Part shown: piece by piece, positions 47,191 to 58,817 of the stretch | Numbering within the stretch: position 1 is the stretch's first letter | Layout of the letters: each line of letters begins with the position of its first letter | Assembly (NCBI GenBank): GCA_947044405.1 | Contig: CAMRHE010000333.1 | Location: forward strand, 2,102,944 to 2,166,943 | Direction: 5' to 3' | DNA length: 64,000 nucleotides | From: Leptodactylus fallax | Taxonomy: Eukaryota; Chordata; Amphibia; Anura; Leptodactylidae | Position numbers and translations under genes: made by a program | The notes under the pieces: model-generated | Database searches by the model: none | Told to the model about the DNA's origin: nothing | What the model saw: the letters and a program-made list of their open reading frames with translations, nothing else

Positions 47191-48727
47191 TGTAAATGGG
47201 ACGTTTTACTGTGTGGGGGCCAGGAAAGGGGGTGCTATGCTGTGGGGGGAGCCTAAGTCAAAAGTTTGCTGGGGGGGCCCAGTCTTTGCTAGTTACTTCC
47301 CTGATAAGGGGTCGTTAGTAAGGGGTATTTTATATAAGGGAGCTTTATGAATTTAAGAGCTGTTATTTATATAAGGGCATTATTAATACAAGGGGGTTAT
47401 TTATATAAGGGGCCAATAGGGAGCAATATATATAAGGGGGTGGTCATTTATATAAGTGTTCATTAGGGATCATTGATGATCTATCCTTAGGACAGATTAT
47501 CAATAAGAGATCAGTTGGATGTAATTACAGCCTTGTCACATAGACGTGTATAGGACAAGGCTGTAGTTACATTGCATGGCCGCTATGAGATGAATGACAC
47601 TATGTAAACAGAGAAGCGGTCACGGTGCTTACACAGATACCACGGTTCATTCAAACAGCTGATCAGTGGGGGTCCTGACCTGAGCCTCACTGATTTTTTT
47701 ATTAATGACCTGGAAAACCTTTTAATTAGGAAACCTATTAATAAGGGGCAGTATTTATGGGGTTACACACAGATATTATTAATATAAAGATGCACTTGGG
47801 GGTATAATTCATCATGGGGGGGTTATATATTTTATAATTGGGGTAGCAGCAGGATGGGGGCTTTGTGTAGGTGTGGGCAATGTGTGACAGGTGCCTGGAA
47901 AAGTGAGGAGCCAAAGATGTTTGTGTTGCAAACTTTACAGAGACAAGTCACAGCTGGAAGAAGTGGTCATGGCGGTCCAAAGGGAAAAGAAGGGAAATGT
48001 GACCGATTAGTCAGAGACGTCACCTGTAAGTCACAAAATGTTACTGCACTGTATTCACCTTAATGATAGAGGATAAATACCTGATTGATGGGGGTCTGTC
48101 TGCTGATACCCCCACTGAGATTGAGAATTGTTTTGGGTTTTTTTTCCCCCACTGGGTGGGAATTCTGCCTGACCGCAGCCATATATATAGGTGTGTCGCT
48201 TGGTGGATGGACAAACCCGCGTGGCTCTCATTCATCTTGATGGGAGTGCCGAAGATACCGGAAGTACAGTACTCAGCTATCTGCGGCGCTCCTATTATAG
48301 AGAATGGGGGCCATCCGGGCTCATCCATCCACCAAGCAGAAGATGTGTGAAGTTATTTTCATTGTTAATGCCGTGTTGTTGATCTCTGATACTGAAGTAA
48401 TACAGTAAGAAGAATTCTTAAAAACTGTTTCATAAGTTTGTGTATGTTTATTGTGCGACGATAACAGCATGTGAAGCTAGTAGCATGTAAACTCAATTTT
48501 ATATTTTTTTTGGGGGGGGGCGCTTTTCTATAGTCCGCCTCAGGCAGCATAGAGGCTAGTTTTACCACTGCTCCTACCCTGTACCCATGTCATGTGCCCC
48601 TGATTCTCCTCCCCAACCATTCCTTTCCTTCCAAGAGTTATGGAAGTTTCCTCCATTTGTTATTTCAATTGATGTATGTTCTTTGAAAACTCTAATAAAA
48701 ATTGTAATGATAAAAAGGCAAAAGTAT

Positions 48728-49195
48728 TGTAGGTATAATACTATTGAACTTTTAAGTTGGTCAGACCACAGTTTGTTAGACCTAAAAGTCCTAATTCGAA
48801 AAGGCCTCTACAAGAATGACAGAGAGATAATATGTTGGGAATTCAAGCTGATGATAAGATTTCAGTCACTGACAAAAGGACTCACAGAGTGTTAGCTATA
48901 GTGGATGCAGAAGTAGCAATTGCTAATGGGCCCTGGAGCCTGAGAGGGCCTAAAGGTGAAAAACAACAAATGGAGGCCCCATTACAAATTTTGCACTGGG
49001 GCCCAGAAGCTTCAAGTTATGACCCCTGATCTAACGCCAGGATTTATGAGCCCTTACATGGACACACTTCATCCCCCCCCCCCGACTGACTCCAGATCCC
49101 TTAACTCCTTAGTTCCCAATTCTGCAGTAAGGTGCCCTGCCTTATCTTCTTGATATACAGTATCACCTCATGAGCTAATTGTCTTTGTGTAGCAT
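48728..49195. other. No gene; possible LINE endonuclease scrap and hAT end
   Basis: At 48755-48860 one frame reads LLSWSDHSLLDLKVLIRK; the SDH box hints at a LINE endonuclease end. At about 48920-49030 GGAGGCCCCATTACAAATTT and CTTCAAGTTATGACCCCTG resemble the short hATs at 27272 and 29972, but no duplication was found. A poly-C run lies at 49073-49083. Confidence 0.4.
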
Positions 49196-49203
49196 CTTCC
49201 AAG

Positions 49204-49984
49204 CAGGGGCGTAAATACGGGGTAGCAGTGGTAGCGGCTGCCACAGGGCCCGGGACGTTAAGGGGCCCGGAGCCCTGTGGCAGCCGCTGCCGCGAACCCC
49301 ACAAGCACTGTTATCATTATACTTGGGGGTCTTTTCAGACCCCTGAGTATAACGATCGTGGGCCCGGGGAGGTGAGTGAACATAAAAACAATGTTACTTA
49401 CCTCTCCTGCGCTCCGACACGCTTCAGGCCTGTTTGGTGACATCCCAGACGTCAGCCGACATCATTATGCGTCGCGACGCCAGCCTGGATCACGCGAGAT
49501 CTGGTCCAACATTGAAGATGGCTGAAGTAGCGCACTGGAGTGCAGCGGAGCCAGAGAGAGGTATGTAACATTGTTTTTTTATGTTTGTATTCTCCCCTGG
49601 GTCTCCAATGATTATACTCTGGGGTCTGAAAGAGACCCCAGAGTATAATAATCATTCATGGGTGGTCCACTATGGGGCATAATACTATGTGAAGGGGCCA
49701 CTAAGGGGCATGATACTGTGTGCAGGGGCCACTATGGGGCATAACACTGTGTGCAGGGCCCACTATGCTGCATAATACTGTATGCAGGGGTCACTATGGG
49801 GCATAATACTGTGTGCAGGGGCCACTGTGGGGCATAATACTGTGTGCAGGGACCACTATGGGGTATAATAGTGTGCGCAGGAATGCGATTTGTGCAGGGG
49901 GGTTTGGAGGGGGGCAGCGGTTCGTGGGGGGGGCCCATGTCAAATGTTCGTTTTGGGGTCCAGCCATTCCTAATTACGCCACTA
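49204..49984. mobile_element. Non-autonomous hAT, copy 3
   Basis: Exact 8-bp duplication CTTCCAAG at 49196-49203 and 49985-49992; ends CAGGGGCGTAAATA and TAATTACGCCACTA. About seven 31-bp units lie at 49655-49880. 781 bp, same family as 1037 and 37772. Confidence 0.92.
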
Positions 49985-50017
49985 CTTCCAAGTGATGTGC
50001 TCTGTTCTCAGTCATTC

Positions 50018-50067
50018 ATTTGCAAGTGTCTGAAGAAGGAGCCTCAGTGCTTTGAAAGCATGCAAAT
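50018..50067 (+). ncRNA. Hammerhead-ribozyme-like fold
   Basis: ATTTGCA (50018-50024) pairs with TGCAAAT (50061-50067). Between them are CTGAAGA (50030-50036, an exact CUGANGA box), a five-pair stem GGAGC/GCTTT using G-U pairs, and GAAA (50054-50057). This is the layout of a type III hammerhead with the conserved boxes. It is followed by AATAAAGATATTATACCCAC, a retroelement-type end. Likely from a Penelope-like or SINE tail; cleavage is untested. Confidence 0.5.
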
Positions 50068-50450
50068 GTAATTTTTCTGGTTAGCCAATAAAGATATTAT
50101 ACCCACAATACATTTGCCCTTTTCACACAACAGTATCTAACATTGCTTTGCTTGGGTGTATTTTTTCTACACATCAGCAATTACTGATAACATAAAGTAT
50201 GCATACATTCCTATTGTATCCTCCATCATGATTGTCTAAGGATAAGCTGTCAGCAGCAACGTCAATCTGGTAACACAAGACTAAAAATACCCTCAGAAGG
50301 TTACACAACTTTCAGTAATGTCTGTAAAACATACAAATGTGGTTGAAATCAAGATAACTTGTAAGATAGGCTCATTTTACATCTAAATGTATATTTAGTC
50401 TTGTGGCTTATTCATCTGGTACAATCCTAGCTTCAGCATGTAACTGTTAG

Positions 50451-50841
50451 CAGGGCTGTGGAGTCGGTACGCCAAAGCCCCGACTCCGACTCCTCAATTT
50501 CCCCTGACTCCGACTCCAACTCCGACTCCACTAAAATAGGCACCGACTCCGACTCCGACTCCACAGCCCTGGACTGCTAAACCTTATAGGTTCACTCAGA
50601 ACTCAGTCCCATCGTTATATGAGGAATAGAACAGACCTTTACAGGACATTTCATCATTTTCAACATTTCATCATTTTCCCAAATTCTTATGAAAATATAT
50701 TCAGCACATACTGCATTGTACTACTAACTGTACCAATTTATTATATATTTTGGGAGTCGGAGTCGGTCCATTTTATACCGACTCCAACTCCACCAAAATA
50801 GGCACCGACTCCAACTCCACGACTCCGACTCCACAGCCCTG
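50451..50841. mobile_element. Non-autonomous hAT rich in GACTCC repeats
   Basis: Exact 8-bp duplication ACTGTTAG at 50443-50450 and 50842-50849. Ends CAGGGCTGTGGAGTCGG and CCGACTCCACAGCCCTG, a 17-bp perfect inverted repeat. Hexamer GACTCC/GGAGTC runs fill both ends. 391 bp. Confidence 0.92.
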
Positions 50842-51150
50842 ACTGTTAGGTTACAATCATATGACCGAGTTTCACCCATGAAACCTGATCTGTGTGTTTG
50901 TGTTGTGATTTACCAGCCTGAACAGTATGCTAGGGGAGGGACACCTAGCATTGTAATTATTTATCCTGCTAGGAGTTCCTGCCTCCCTCTGAAATAATGT
51001 TCTGTATTGTAATCACTATGTAACAATATTTCTCTGGGAGGCAGGGACTCCTAACCATACTGCTAGGAGTCCCTCTCCCTCTACTTTCCAGGCCAGTAAA
51101 TGCGGAGCACAAAAACTGTAGCCTTACCATGTTATGGTATATTATGAGTA

Positions 51151-51264
51151 GTACCACAAAAGACCCTTTAAAGAGACGCTCAACCCAGATATATGCCAAT
51201 GTATAAATACATTTATTGGCATTTAACAATGGTTAAAAACAGATAGGACTGTTAGTTAACAGGT
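51151..51264. repeat. Left arm of a long inverted repeat around an L2 element
   Basis: Matches the reverse complement of 53629-53763: GTACCACAAAAGAC, AAAGAGACGCT, TATATGCCAATGTATAAATA and ATAGGACTGTTAGTTAACAG. Probably the termini of an older DNA element; a target duplication could not be settled. Confidence 0.75.
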
Positions 51265-51446
51265 CAATATATCAAAAGGGGGTCAATAACAAAAATTTCA
51301 TGTGCATGACAACTATATCATCTATAACATATGTGTCCAATGTTAGTTTTGTTACATAATATATCCAACTGTATCATGTTTAAAGCAGGGCTAAGTGCTG
51401 TATAAGTAAAGAATTAGATGTGATACCACCCCTATCCAAATATGTG

Positions 51447-53331
51447 AATCTGTGAATATGGAAAAGCAAATGGAAAGAAAAGACATAAGGGGGGTCTGGG
51501 AGGGGCTTAAGTCAATTTCGGGTCATAAACAGTCTGTCTGCCAGATTGAGGCAGATGTTAATTGGCTTAATGAACTAAACCTATTCTTCAACAGATTTGA
51601 TCACACACCAGCTCCTCCCACCCCAGTATGTCCTTCAGCTCCCCCCACCACAATGACTTCTCCCCATGCGGCCACTTCCCAACAGACCAGTAAATCCAGA
51701 AATCCATCTTTATCTGGCCACAGTCTGACCATCACACGGGCCCAGGTGAGGAAGGAGATGAAAAAGATCAAGGCGAGGAAAGCCGCAGGGCCAGATGACA
51801 TCAGTGCAAGGCTAATTAAGACTTGCGGGGACCAGCTGTGTGGTATAATTACATATATGTATAATATGAGCCTGAGGCAGGAAATAGTCCCTGAATTATG
51901 GAAATCTTCTTGTGTGGTACCAGTTCCAAAGAAACCCCACCCTATGGACCTCAACGACTACAGACCTGTAGCACTGACATCCCACCTGATGAAGATCTTG
52001 GAGAGATTGGTTCTCACACATCTCCGCCCTCTAGTGAGCCCCGCTATGGACCCCCTCCAGTTTGCTTATCGGCCGGGCATTGGGGTAGATGATGCCATCA
52101 TCCATCTTTTGCACAGGGCTCTGTCTCACCTGGAGAAACCAGGGAACACAGTGAGAATAATGTTCTTTGACTTCTCCAGTGCTTTTAACACCATACAGCC
52201 CAGGTTATTGAGGGACAAGCTGGGCCTTGCTGGAGTGGACCACCACCTCTCCAACTGGATCCTAGACTACCTCACAAATCGACCTCAATACGTGAGAGCC
52301 CGAGACTGTGTGTCAGGTACCGTGATCTGTAATACGGGGGCACCTCAGGGTACGGTTCTCGCCCCTTTCCTCTTCACACTGTACACTGCAGATTTTAGGC
52401 GCAACTCATCCAGCTGCTACCTACAGAAGTATTCTGACGACTCTGCAATAGTGGGTCTCATCACAGATGATGATGACAGGGAGTACAGAGAACTGAACCA
52501 GCATTTTGTGGACTGGTGCCACCGGAACCACCTGAAGATTAACGCGGCGAAGACCAAGGAGATGGTGGTGGACTTCCATAAAGGCAGATGCCCTCCAAAA
52601 CCAGTGGACATCCTGGGGACGGGCATCGAGATTGTGAACACCTATAAGTACCTGGCTTTGCTCCTTAATAATAAGCTGGACTGGGCAGATCATATGGAGG
52701 CCCTGTACAGGAAGGGCCACAGCAGGCTCTACCTGCTTAGGAAGCTGAGAGCCTTTGGAATCCGGGGGGCACTTCTTAGAACTTTCTTCAACTCGGTAGT
52801 GGCATCAGCCATCTTCTTTGGAGTGGCCTGCTGGGGGAGCAGTATATCAACCAGGGACAGAAATAAACTTGACAAGCTGATTAGAAGGGCCAGCTCTGTC
52901 CTGGGGAGCCCACTGGACCCAGTGCAGGTGGTGGGTGACAGAAGGATACTGTCCGTGGTGAGCTCCATGCAGAAGAAGAAGTCCCATCCCATGCATGAGA
53001 CTGTGATCGCGCTGAGCAGTACTGTCAGTGACCGACTGCTCCACCCTAGGTGTGAGAAGGAGCGCTATCGGAAGTCTTTCCTCCCCACCGCGGTTAGGCT
53101 GTACAACCAACACCGACCTAAGCGGAGATCATTACATACAGAGAACTGAAATATCTCTCTGCCTGTTAAATCCCCCCCCCCATCCTCTGCTACGTCCTAT
53201 CTGTCTGTCTGCTATCAATGTAATGCCTCTCACCTTGGAACATTCCTTTACATGTTGTATTTGTATTTGTATCTGCTTATCTTTGCTGCTGTAACACACT
53301 GAATTTCCCCATTGTGGGACTATTAAAGGAC

Positions 53332-53367
<36 letters not shown>

Positions 53368-53370
53368 GCC
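51447..53370 (+). mobile_element. L2-clade LINE, 5'-truncated
   Basis: Starts inside ORF2 just after the endonuclease domain and ends GTGGGACTATTAAAGGAC then (ATT)n to about 53367. It lies between inverted arms at 51151 and 53629, so it inserted into an older element. Near-identical at its 3' half to 39680-40640. Confidence 0.85.
51452..53149 (+). CDS. L2 ORF2 fragment, reverse transcriptase (565 codons open, no endonuclease)
   Basis: This is the RT part of a non-LTR retrotransposon ORF2, which would copy element RNA at a nicked target. Visible order: a linker with MERKDIRGVWEGLKSISG, ARKAAGPDDISARLIK, LNDYRPVALTSHLMKILERL, motif A FFDFSSAFNTIQP (D240), motif B GAPQGTVLAPFLF (about 297-309), motif C KYSDDSAIVG (SDD at 328-330, where ADD is commoner), thumb NTYKYLALLLNNKLDW, and a conserved C-terminus with CEKERYRKSFLPTAVRLYN. 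The frame has no stops, but the endonuclease domain is missing, so the copy is a 5'-truncated insertion and cannot retrotranspose alone. The ATG at 51452 is an internal methionine, not the native start. Confidence 0.9.
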   Translation: MNMEKQMERKDIRGVWEGLKSISGHKQSVCQIEADVNWLNELNLFFNRFDHTPAPPTPVCPSAPPTTMTSPHAATSQQTSKSRNPSLSGHSLTITRAQVRKEMKKIKARKAAGPDDISARLIKTCGDQLCGIITYMYNMSLRQEIVPELWKSSCVVPVPKKPHPMDLNDYRPVALTSHLMKILERLVLTHLRPLVSPAMDPLQFAYRPGIGVDDAIIHLLHRALSHLEKPGNTVRIMFFDFSSAFNTIQPRLLRDKLGLAGVDHHLSNWILDYLTNRPQYVRARDCVSGTVICNTGAPQGTVLAPFLFTLYTADFRRNSSSCYLQKYSDDSAIVGLITDDDDREYRELNQHFVDWCHRNHLKINAAKTKEMVVDFHKGRCPPKPVDILGTGIEIVNTYKYLALLLNNKLDWADHMEALYRKGHSRLYLLRKLRAFGIRGALLRTFFNSVVASAIFFGVACWGSSISTRDRNKLDKLIRRASSVLGSPLDPVQVVGDRRILSVVSSMQKKKSHPMHETVIALSSTVSDRLLHPRCEKERYRKSFLPTAVRLYNQHRPKRRSLHTEN

Positions 53371-53628
53371 TCTATATAGTCTTAGTAAACAGTAAGACAC
53401 AGTGTAAGCTGTCCTTACACACTTTCCCTGCAATATATACTCTGTCAGTGTTGATTATAATATCTGTAAAGGACAAACGATAGTATACATATAATAACAT
53501 AAATATTGTAAACAATATAACATAAATATGATAAACCAATAATAAAATGAACCTTACATATCAGTGACCATACTACTCTGTGGTCACATGAAACATCAAT
53601 GAACAGATACTAGAAGTGATGCTGTAAT

Positions 53629-53763
53629 ACCTGCTAACTAACAGTCCTATGTGATTTAATTGTTTTTAACCATTGTAAAATGCCAATAAATATGTATTTA
53701 TACATTGCCATATATTTGGGTTTAGCGTCTCTTTATGGGTAAGCAACTTGTCTTTTGTGGTAC
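53629..53763. repeat. Right arm of the long inverted repeat around L2
   Basis: Reverse complement of 51151-51264 with a few small indels. Confidence 0.75.
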
Positions 53764-55100
53764 CTATTAATAATTTAATACAGCTTATCTCCTCATAGTT
53801 TAGAATATGGTGCCCACTCATATTTTTATACCTACAATGTTTCGGTATATTAGGCTTTTATACAGTAAATGAAAGCAGCAAAATTGGTTTCACCTAAGCA
53901 TTTAGCATCATTTTATTGTTCACTTGTTCACTTCACTTATTGTTTTTTTAATACTTTCTAGTTTTGGCTTATAATTACTGATGCAAACCACAGTAAAGTG
54001 AAAGAGGCCTTAGGATCAAGGTGTACATATCTATCCATATTATCCATATTATAAAAGTTAATTTTTTTGTCTGTCCTCTTTAGGCATCTAGATGCTTGAA
54101 ACATATGACCCCTAATTTGGCACATACAGTAGTTAAATGGGTAGGTTCTCATAAAGGTCCCCACTTTGATGGACATCACTAGGTCAGGGTAGGAGTGACA
54201 GAAGTCGCAAACCTTAGGTTTGTTACCTTTTTTGTTACTTTTTAAATGCCTTTGATGTGGCGTTTTTATGCCATCTTCACTACTTTCCCGAAAAAGGGTC
54301 TGACAAGGACGTGGTGCGTGGTCATAAATAAGGCACATTCTCTGGCAGTGCAGGTTATCAAGACTGGCATGCTAAGAGCCGGGCTTGTGAAATCCCCAAT
54401 TTCTGCCCTCTCAGTATTTCCAACTGCCTCACCTACAAGCAAGCTGAAAGTTTAGTCCTCCTTAATGTTGCTTTCAGTTATCAGATGTTATCAAAGGATT
54501 TTATATATACAGCACTGGCTCACTGTTGTTCTCTGCTATCAGCCATCATCACAAGATGCTATCCTCCAGCAGCACGAATGCAACATTTTGTCTTCTAGAT
54601 TCCCCCCGAAGACTAGCCCACCTAGAAGATAATAACATTAACGTAATTAATTTCTATAGGTTACTAATCCCTAGCCACCCAGATGTGTTTTATTTGGTCT
54701 GCAACTTAGGCTGTGCTGGTTATGTGTCCTGTGCACCTCTCATCTTGGATATTTTAACTTTTTATTTCTAGATTGTTTTTTCAGTTTCCTTCTTACTCTG
54801 TGTTTGAGTCTCTTTTAAAGGGTACCTTTTTCATGAAAAGTTTAAATATTTGGCATTTTTTTGAGCCAAAGCAAGGAGTAGATTGAACAGAACATAGAAG
54901 TATAAGTACTCACTATATATTTCCCATTCCTTTTGTAGCCATTCTTGGCTTTAGCTAAAAAAAAAAGGCTGCGAAATCTCCAACAAACAAAGCGGTGTTT
55001 CCACAACATGGGGCCTCAACCTTAAAGTTGCTGTGGATTTTATGTGTCATTTGACGTCCTAAGAATTTCAACTAAGACTGTCCCTTTCTAATTTAGTCAG
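53764..55100. other. Unassigned 1.3-kb stretch
   Basis: No gene recognised. 54100-54170 (CATATGACCCCTAATTTGGC then ACATACAGTAGTTAAATGG) has the flavour of a repeat tail. Short frames at 53958-54338 and 54246-54455 lack any family motif. Confidence 0.3.
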
Positions 55101-55559
55101 AAGAACCATTTGGATGAAACCTTAGTCAGGGTACACCTGCTCAAAAAGTAACCTCTACTCTCTACCCTTTGAGTCACATAGATGTTATGGGGTTAAATTT
55201 GATAAAATTCTGGAAGCCAATATAGGTGACAAAGGTTTGGTTTTTACATAGTTCAAATAGAGGTCTTACAGATTTCACAGTCAAAGTGGAACTGCATCAT
55301 CTGACAGAAATTACAGAATATGATTCGATAACGGGTGCCAAAGCTGCAGATTCAGAGGGATATTCATGAATAAACCCAAGTCCAGTAACCTTAGCTAATC
55401 TAAAAACAGAATTATGACAACAAATGTCGTCGTGTTGTTGATGCAGTTCAAAGAAATACACTCGAATTTAACCACCAACCTCCCAACAGGCTTATAATTA
55501 ATCGTCAGGGGGATCCTCATATACTGTAACTATTCTTCCACAGCTTGTTCCTGTGTCAC

Positions 55560-56130
55560 AAAAAGGGCAAGGAATATATTCTCATGTATTTCCATTGCCA
55601 AAACCTGGAGGAAAACGGCATCTCAAAAAAGATTTAAACTATGTAAACAAAACAAAAAGATAAAAACAATAAAATCAGTCAAGGGGATGCTATGGCCTCA
55701 TAAGATCTCACAGATGCCTAGCTGCACATACCCATAGAACCCCTCTCAAGAAAAAATCTCAGAATTGCTTTTCTTCAGCAAGGAAAAATTCATCATGTAC
55801 AGTTTAGAGCTCTTCCATTTGATGTATCACCGACTTCTCACATCTTTACGAAGGTAAGGACAGTTCCACCTCTTCGCCTCTAAAACTGTCACATTATACT
55901 GTATTTAGATGATTGATTGTTGATCGCTCTATTGACAGAATCCCTTTAAGTTTATCTTCAGCAGGCCGTCAGTTTATAAACAAAAGTTGGAGTTCCCAGG
56001 ATAAAAAGTAGACACCATTCTGGACACAAGAAAATTATTTCTAGGTTTTCTAGTGGACTCTGTGTCTCTTACACTTGTATCTGTCTGCAGAAAAGCAAAA
56101 ACTATTCAAAACAATATTTTGTATCACCGC
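55560..56130 (+). pseudogene. Decayed DIRS-type reverse transcriptase
   Basis: In shifting plus-strand frames I read PKPGGKRHLKKDLNYVNK (RT finger region), VQFRALPFDVSPTSHIFTKV (compare the DIRS motif B FRALPFGLSSAPRVFTKV), ILYLDD followed by a stop (catalytic YLDD) and KLFLGFLVDSVSLTLVS. These blocks, in this order, are typical of DIRS1-type RT. Many stops and frameshifts mean it is old and dead. Flanking 55100-55560 may be part of the same element. Confidence 0.6.
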
Positions 56131-58259
56131 AATATCCATATCTGTCCACATGAGTATGAAAATTCTGATTAATCTAAGCTTAGTAATGGAGTCGAAATCA
56201 TTTGAGAGACATGCAACAAGATATACTCAGGTGTTGAGACCACAATCTCAATAGTCTTTAGTCCCCAGAGAGATTACACATGACAATGTGAAGACTGTTG
56301 AACAGATGATTATCTGACTGTGCATAGTGTTAAGAAGAGCCCATACAGCTATTGAGAAAGGCTGCAGTTACTGTACATGCAGATGCTCATTCCTGCCTCT
56401 GCTATCCCTACTATGCCATTTATTAAGTGATATTTACAATGACTATAAAGTTTTTTCATTGGCCCAAACTATCCCTATTAGCATTAAGCAGCACTTCCCA
56501 TCTCACCCTTACTGGATTTACAAAACCAGTGCTTTGGAGCTCCAAGAGATAAGAATTGCTGTTAACATAACAGCTCATAGGGACCAGGCCCCAGGCCTCA
56601 GTTTGTGCTGAATGTAACATCCAGGAACAGAGAATTCTGCCCCAACTTCACTACACATGTCCAGCCACTCAGCTACCTTCTGGACAGTTTACTTGGACCC
56701 AGCAACTACAACTTCTGAGAAACTCACCCTGAAACTTACTCTGATTCCCTGCCACTGTCCGTTATGAAACTTTATGACCTAAGAAAACAGCATGGTATCT
56801 AGCACCTTCGTGTCCTCGATTCATAAAAAAGCTTGCCCTGAGGTTAAACTTTGTAAATTAAAGGTAGAGTAATAAAGAGATTTAGTGCAAACATGTTTAA
56901 AGGCACATTACGCAAATTATCATAGAATATTGCAAGATTATCTCCAGTGTAGAGACTTTATTAGAAAATAACAAAGATAAGTTCCTTTGCACATCAAATC
57001 ATTTTATTTCATTCTATTTCATTTCTGTACCTGTTGTACATTTAGGGGTTGGTGCCCCAGAGTGGACAAGATTCTTTGTAATTAGTGGAGGTTCCAGCAG
57101 TAGCATCCCACTCACCAATTACAAAGGGGTTGTCCCACTATAGACACTTATCCCCTATTCCTTATCCCAGCGATCATAAGAATTGGGGTCTGAAAGCTCC
57201 CCTGTATTCTCTATTCCCATAGATCAGATAAGGAAACTTTCAGACCCCTGTTCTCCTTAATGCTTTAACTTTATGGCTGGGGCACCTATACATATATATT
57301 ACAATATATTACAATATTAATCAGCACAAAATTTTGGACCTTTTTTGGTGAAAAAACAAATAATAGGTAAGTTAAGTCAAGACCTGAATAATGTAACTAA
57401 TGAATGCCATAACTGAGAGAATTATAGTGAGCATGCAAGAAGGCACTAAGGGCTGATACACTTAAACCTAATGGAATTAACCTTTAAAGTAAACTCCTTT
57501 GATGTGTGACTTATCAAGATCAAATTAAAGTTTACTCGTCACTTACTTAACTTTACTAAGATTCAGGAAGAGCTTTTTTTTTCCATTTGATGCATTTTAC
57601 TGGTTTGTTTCAGTCCTCAGACCAAGCAGTTGATCTGATGTGCAGATAAGTTCCGCACAATTACCTTTTTCAGCAGTTCAAAGGTTGTTGCAAACCGCAT
57701 GAACAAAGATCTCTACTAGTTTATATATAGTTTTAGTCAGCTTCCTGAGTATTACCAATTTAATTGTAGTGCCTATTCCTGTCATTAACTATGTTAAAAG
57801 GGTATTCCTACAACAACAATCATATTTTATATAAAAGTACTGTTTGAGCACAACCTGTAGTCAAGATGAGCGTGCTCAGTTTGTCTTTGACTTCTCTATA
57901 GCTCCATATTAGATTTTAGGGCTACATGTACATGTGCACTGCAAGAATGATTTCTGTCAGCAAAAATGGACAGTTAGGAAGCACAAAGAGCAAGGTACAC
58001 CTGAGAAATGTAGTTTTCACTAGTAAGCAGACAGTTACATTCTGCATAATAAACTGGGCTGAGTCTAGCTTTTCTGCTGCCTGAGGTGAAAGCCAAAATG
58101 ACACCCCCTCTAATAACTTGGGTTCAGAGATTTATCTGCCATGAGGCAAGATAAATATCTCCCCTCAGATGGCAGTTGGCAGAGCCCCTAAGGGGGCAGC
58201 ACTGATGCCTCCACTTTTCCTGAATGTGATTAGCAGCAAACAAGGATAGTCCGCCTTCA
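56131..58259. other. Unassigned 2.1-kb stretch
   Basis: No gene recognised. Near 57175-57250 GGGTCTGAAAGCTCC and GGAAACTTTCAGACCCC form a short inverted repeat. About 58070-58120 (GCTGCCTGAGGTGAAAGCCA) resembles eroded hAT ends of the CCTGAGGCGG type. Confidence 0.35.
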
Positions 58260-58329
58260 CCTCCCATCCTCTACTGCTTGACTCAGGGAGGAGGAATATG
58301 TCATCACTCCGGCTGACTTACCACAGCCC

Positions 58330-58375
58330 TTTACACCTCATGTCCTAACCCCCCATTTTTCCCCCCAATAAGGAC
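58330..58375. repeat. Candidate split direct repeat, 3' side copy
   Basis: CCCTTTACACCTCATGTCCT then ACCCCCCATTTTTCC resembles, in the same orientation, CCCCTTTTAACACCCTCGAT then CCACCCCCATTTTTCC at 63870-63912. Upstream, ACTGCTTGACT is also shared (58268 and 63840). Similarity is moderate. Confidence 0.4.
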
Positions 58376-58817
58376 TCGGACCACCTCTTGGATTTAAATT
58401 GGCCTGTTCAGGCCGATTTATTAAAACATATATATAAATACTTTAAACATATAAATAACATATAAATAACACCGCCATAAAACGGGCGGTGTATAAATAC
58501 AAACCAATACTTAACCGTTAAAACTGTATACAAAAGTCACACCATTTACAAGTACATTATAACAGAACCTACCCCACCACGGGGGTAGGCACCACCACTA
58601 ATCTGCCCAGGCGCAAAACCCCCACCTCGGGCAGACCTTTTAACCAACTGTACGACCATAAGCCTGACCCCCAAAGGGACCTAAGCCCAACTAGGGGACT
58701 TCCCAGGCTTACACCTTCCCCACCAGGATCCCCATACCACCGATGAGGTCCTACAACAGTGCCTGATAGGCCTCTAACCCCACCAACCCCCAGCCACAGA
58801 CTCCCGGGCATGACCCC

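Larger units (their letters stand above)
41277..48570 (+). mobile_element. Large hAT-type element, copy B (7.3 kb, with nested insertions)
   Basis: Exact 8-bp duplication CTCCTACC at 41269-41276 and 48571-48578. Left end CAGGGGCGCACC; right end, reverse complement CAGTGGTAAAACTAGCC. Both ends carry a CCTGAGGCGG block further in. Without the Penelope element it is about 2.6 kb, and no hAT transposase is readable, so it is non-autonomous. It contains a 250-bp palindrome and a 31-bp minisatellite. Confidence 0.85.
40751..48711 (+). mobile_element. L1-type LINE 3' fragment, split by a 7.3-kb hAT
   Basis: A 16-bp duplication with core AAAAAGGCAAAAGTAT lies at 40735-40750 and 48712-48727. The L1 parts are 40751-41276 and about 48579-48711, together about 0.66 kb. 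The 3' end has CTTTGAAAACTCTAATAAAA then TTGTAATGAT. A long duplication and 5' truncation are the normal outcome of target-primed reverse transcription. Confidence 0.82.

Noticed and set aside
51450..51460. ATG at 51452 as the true start of an L2 protein
   Set aside because: L2 ORF2 normally begins with an endonuclease domain; this methionine is internal and the copy is 5'-truncated.
56327..56611. 94-codon plus-strand frame as a possible exon
   Set aside because: No domain, no coding bias visible and no splice context; probably chance.
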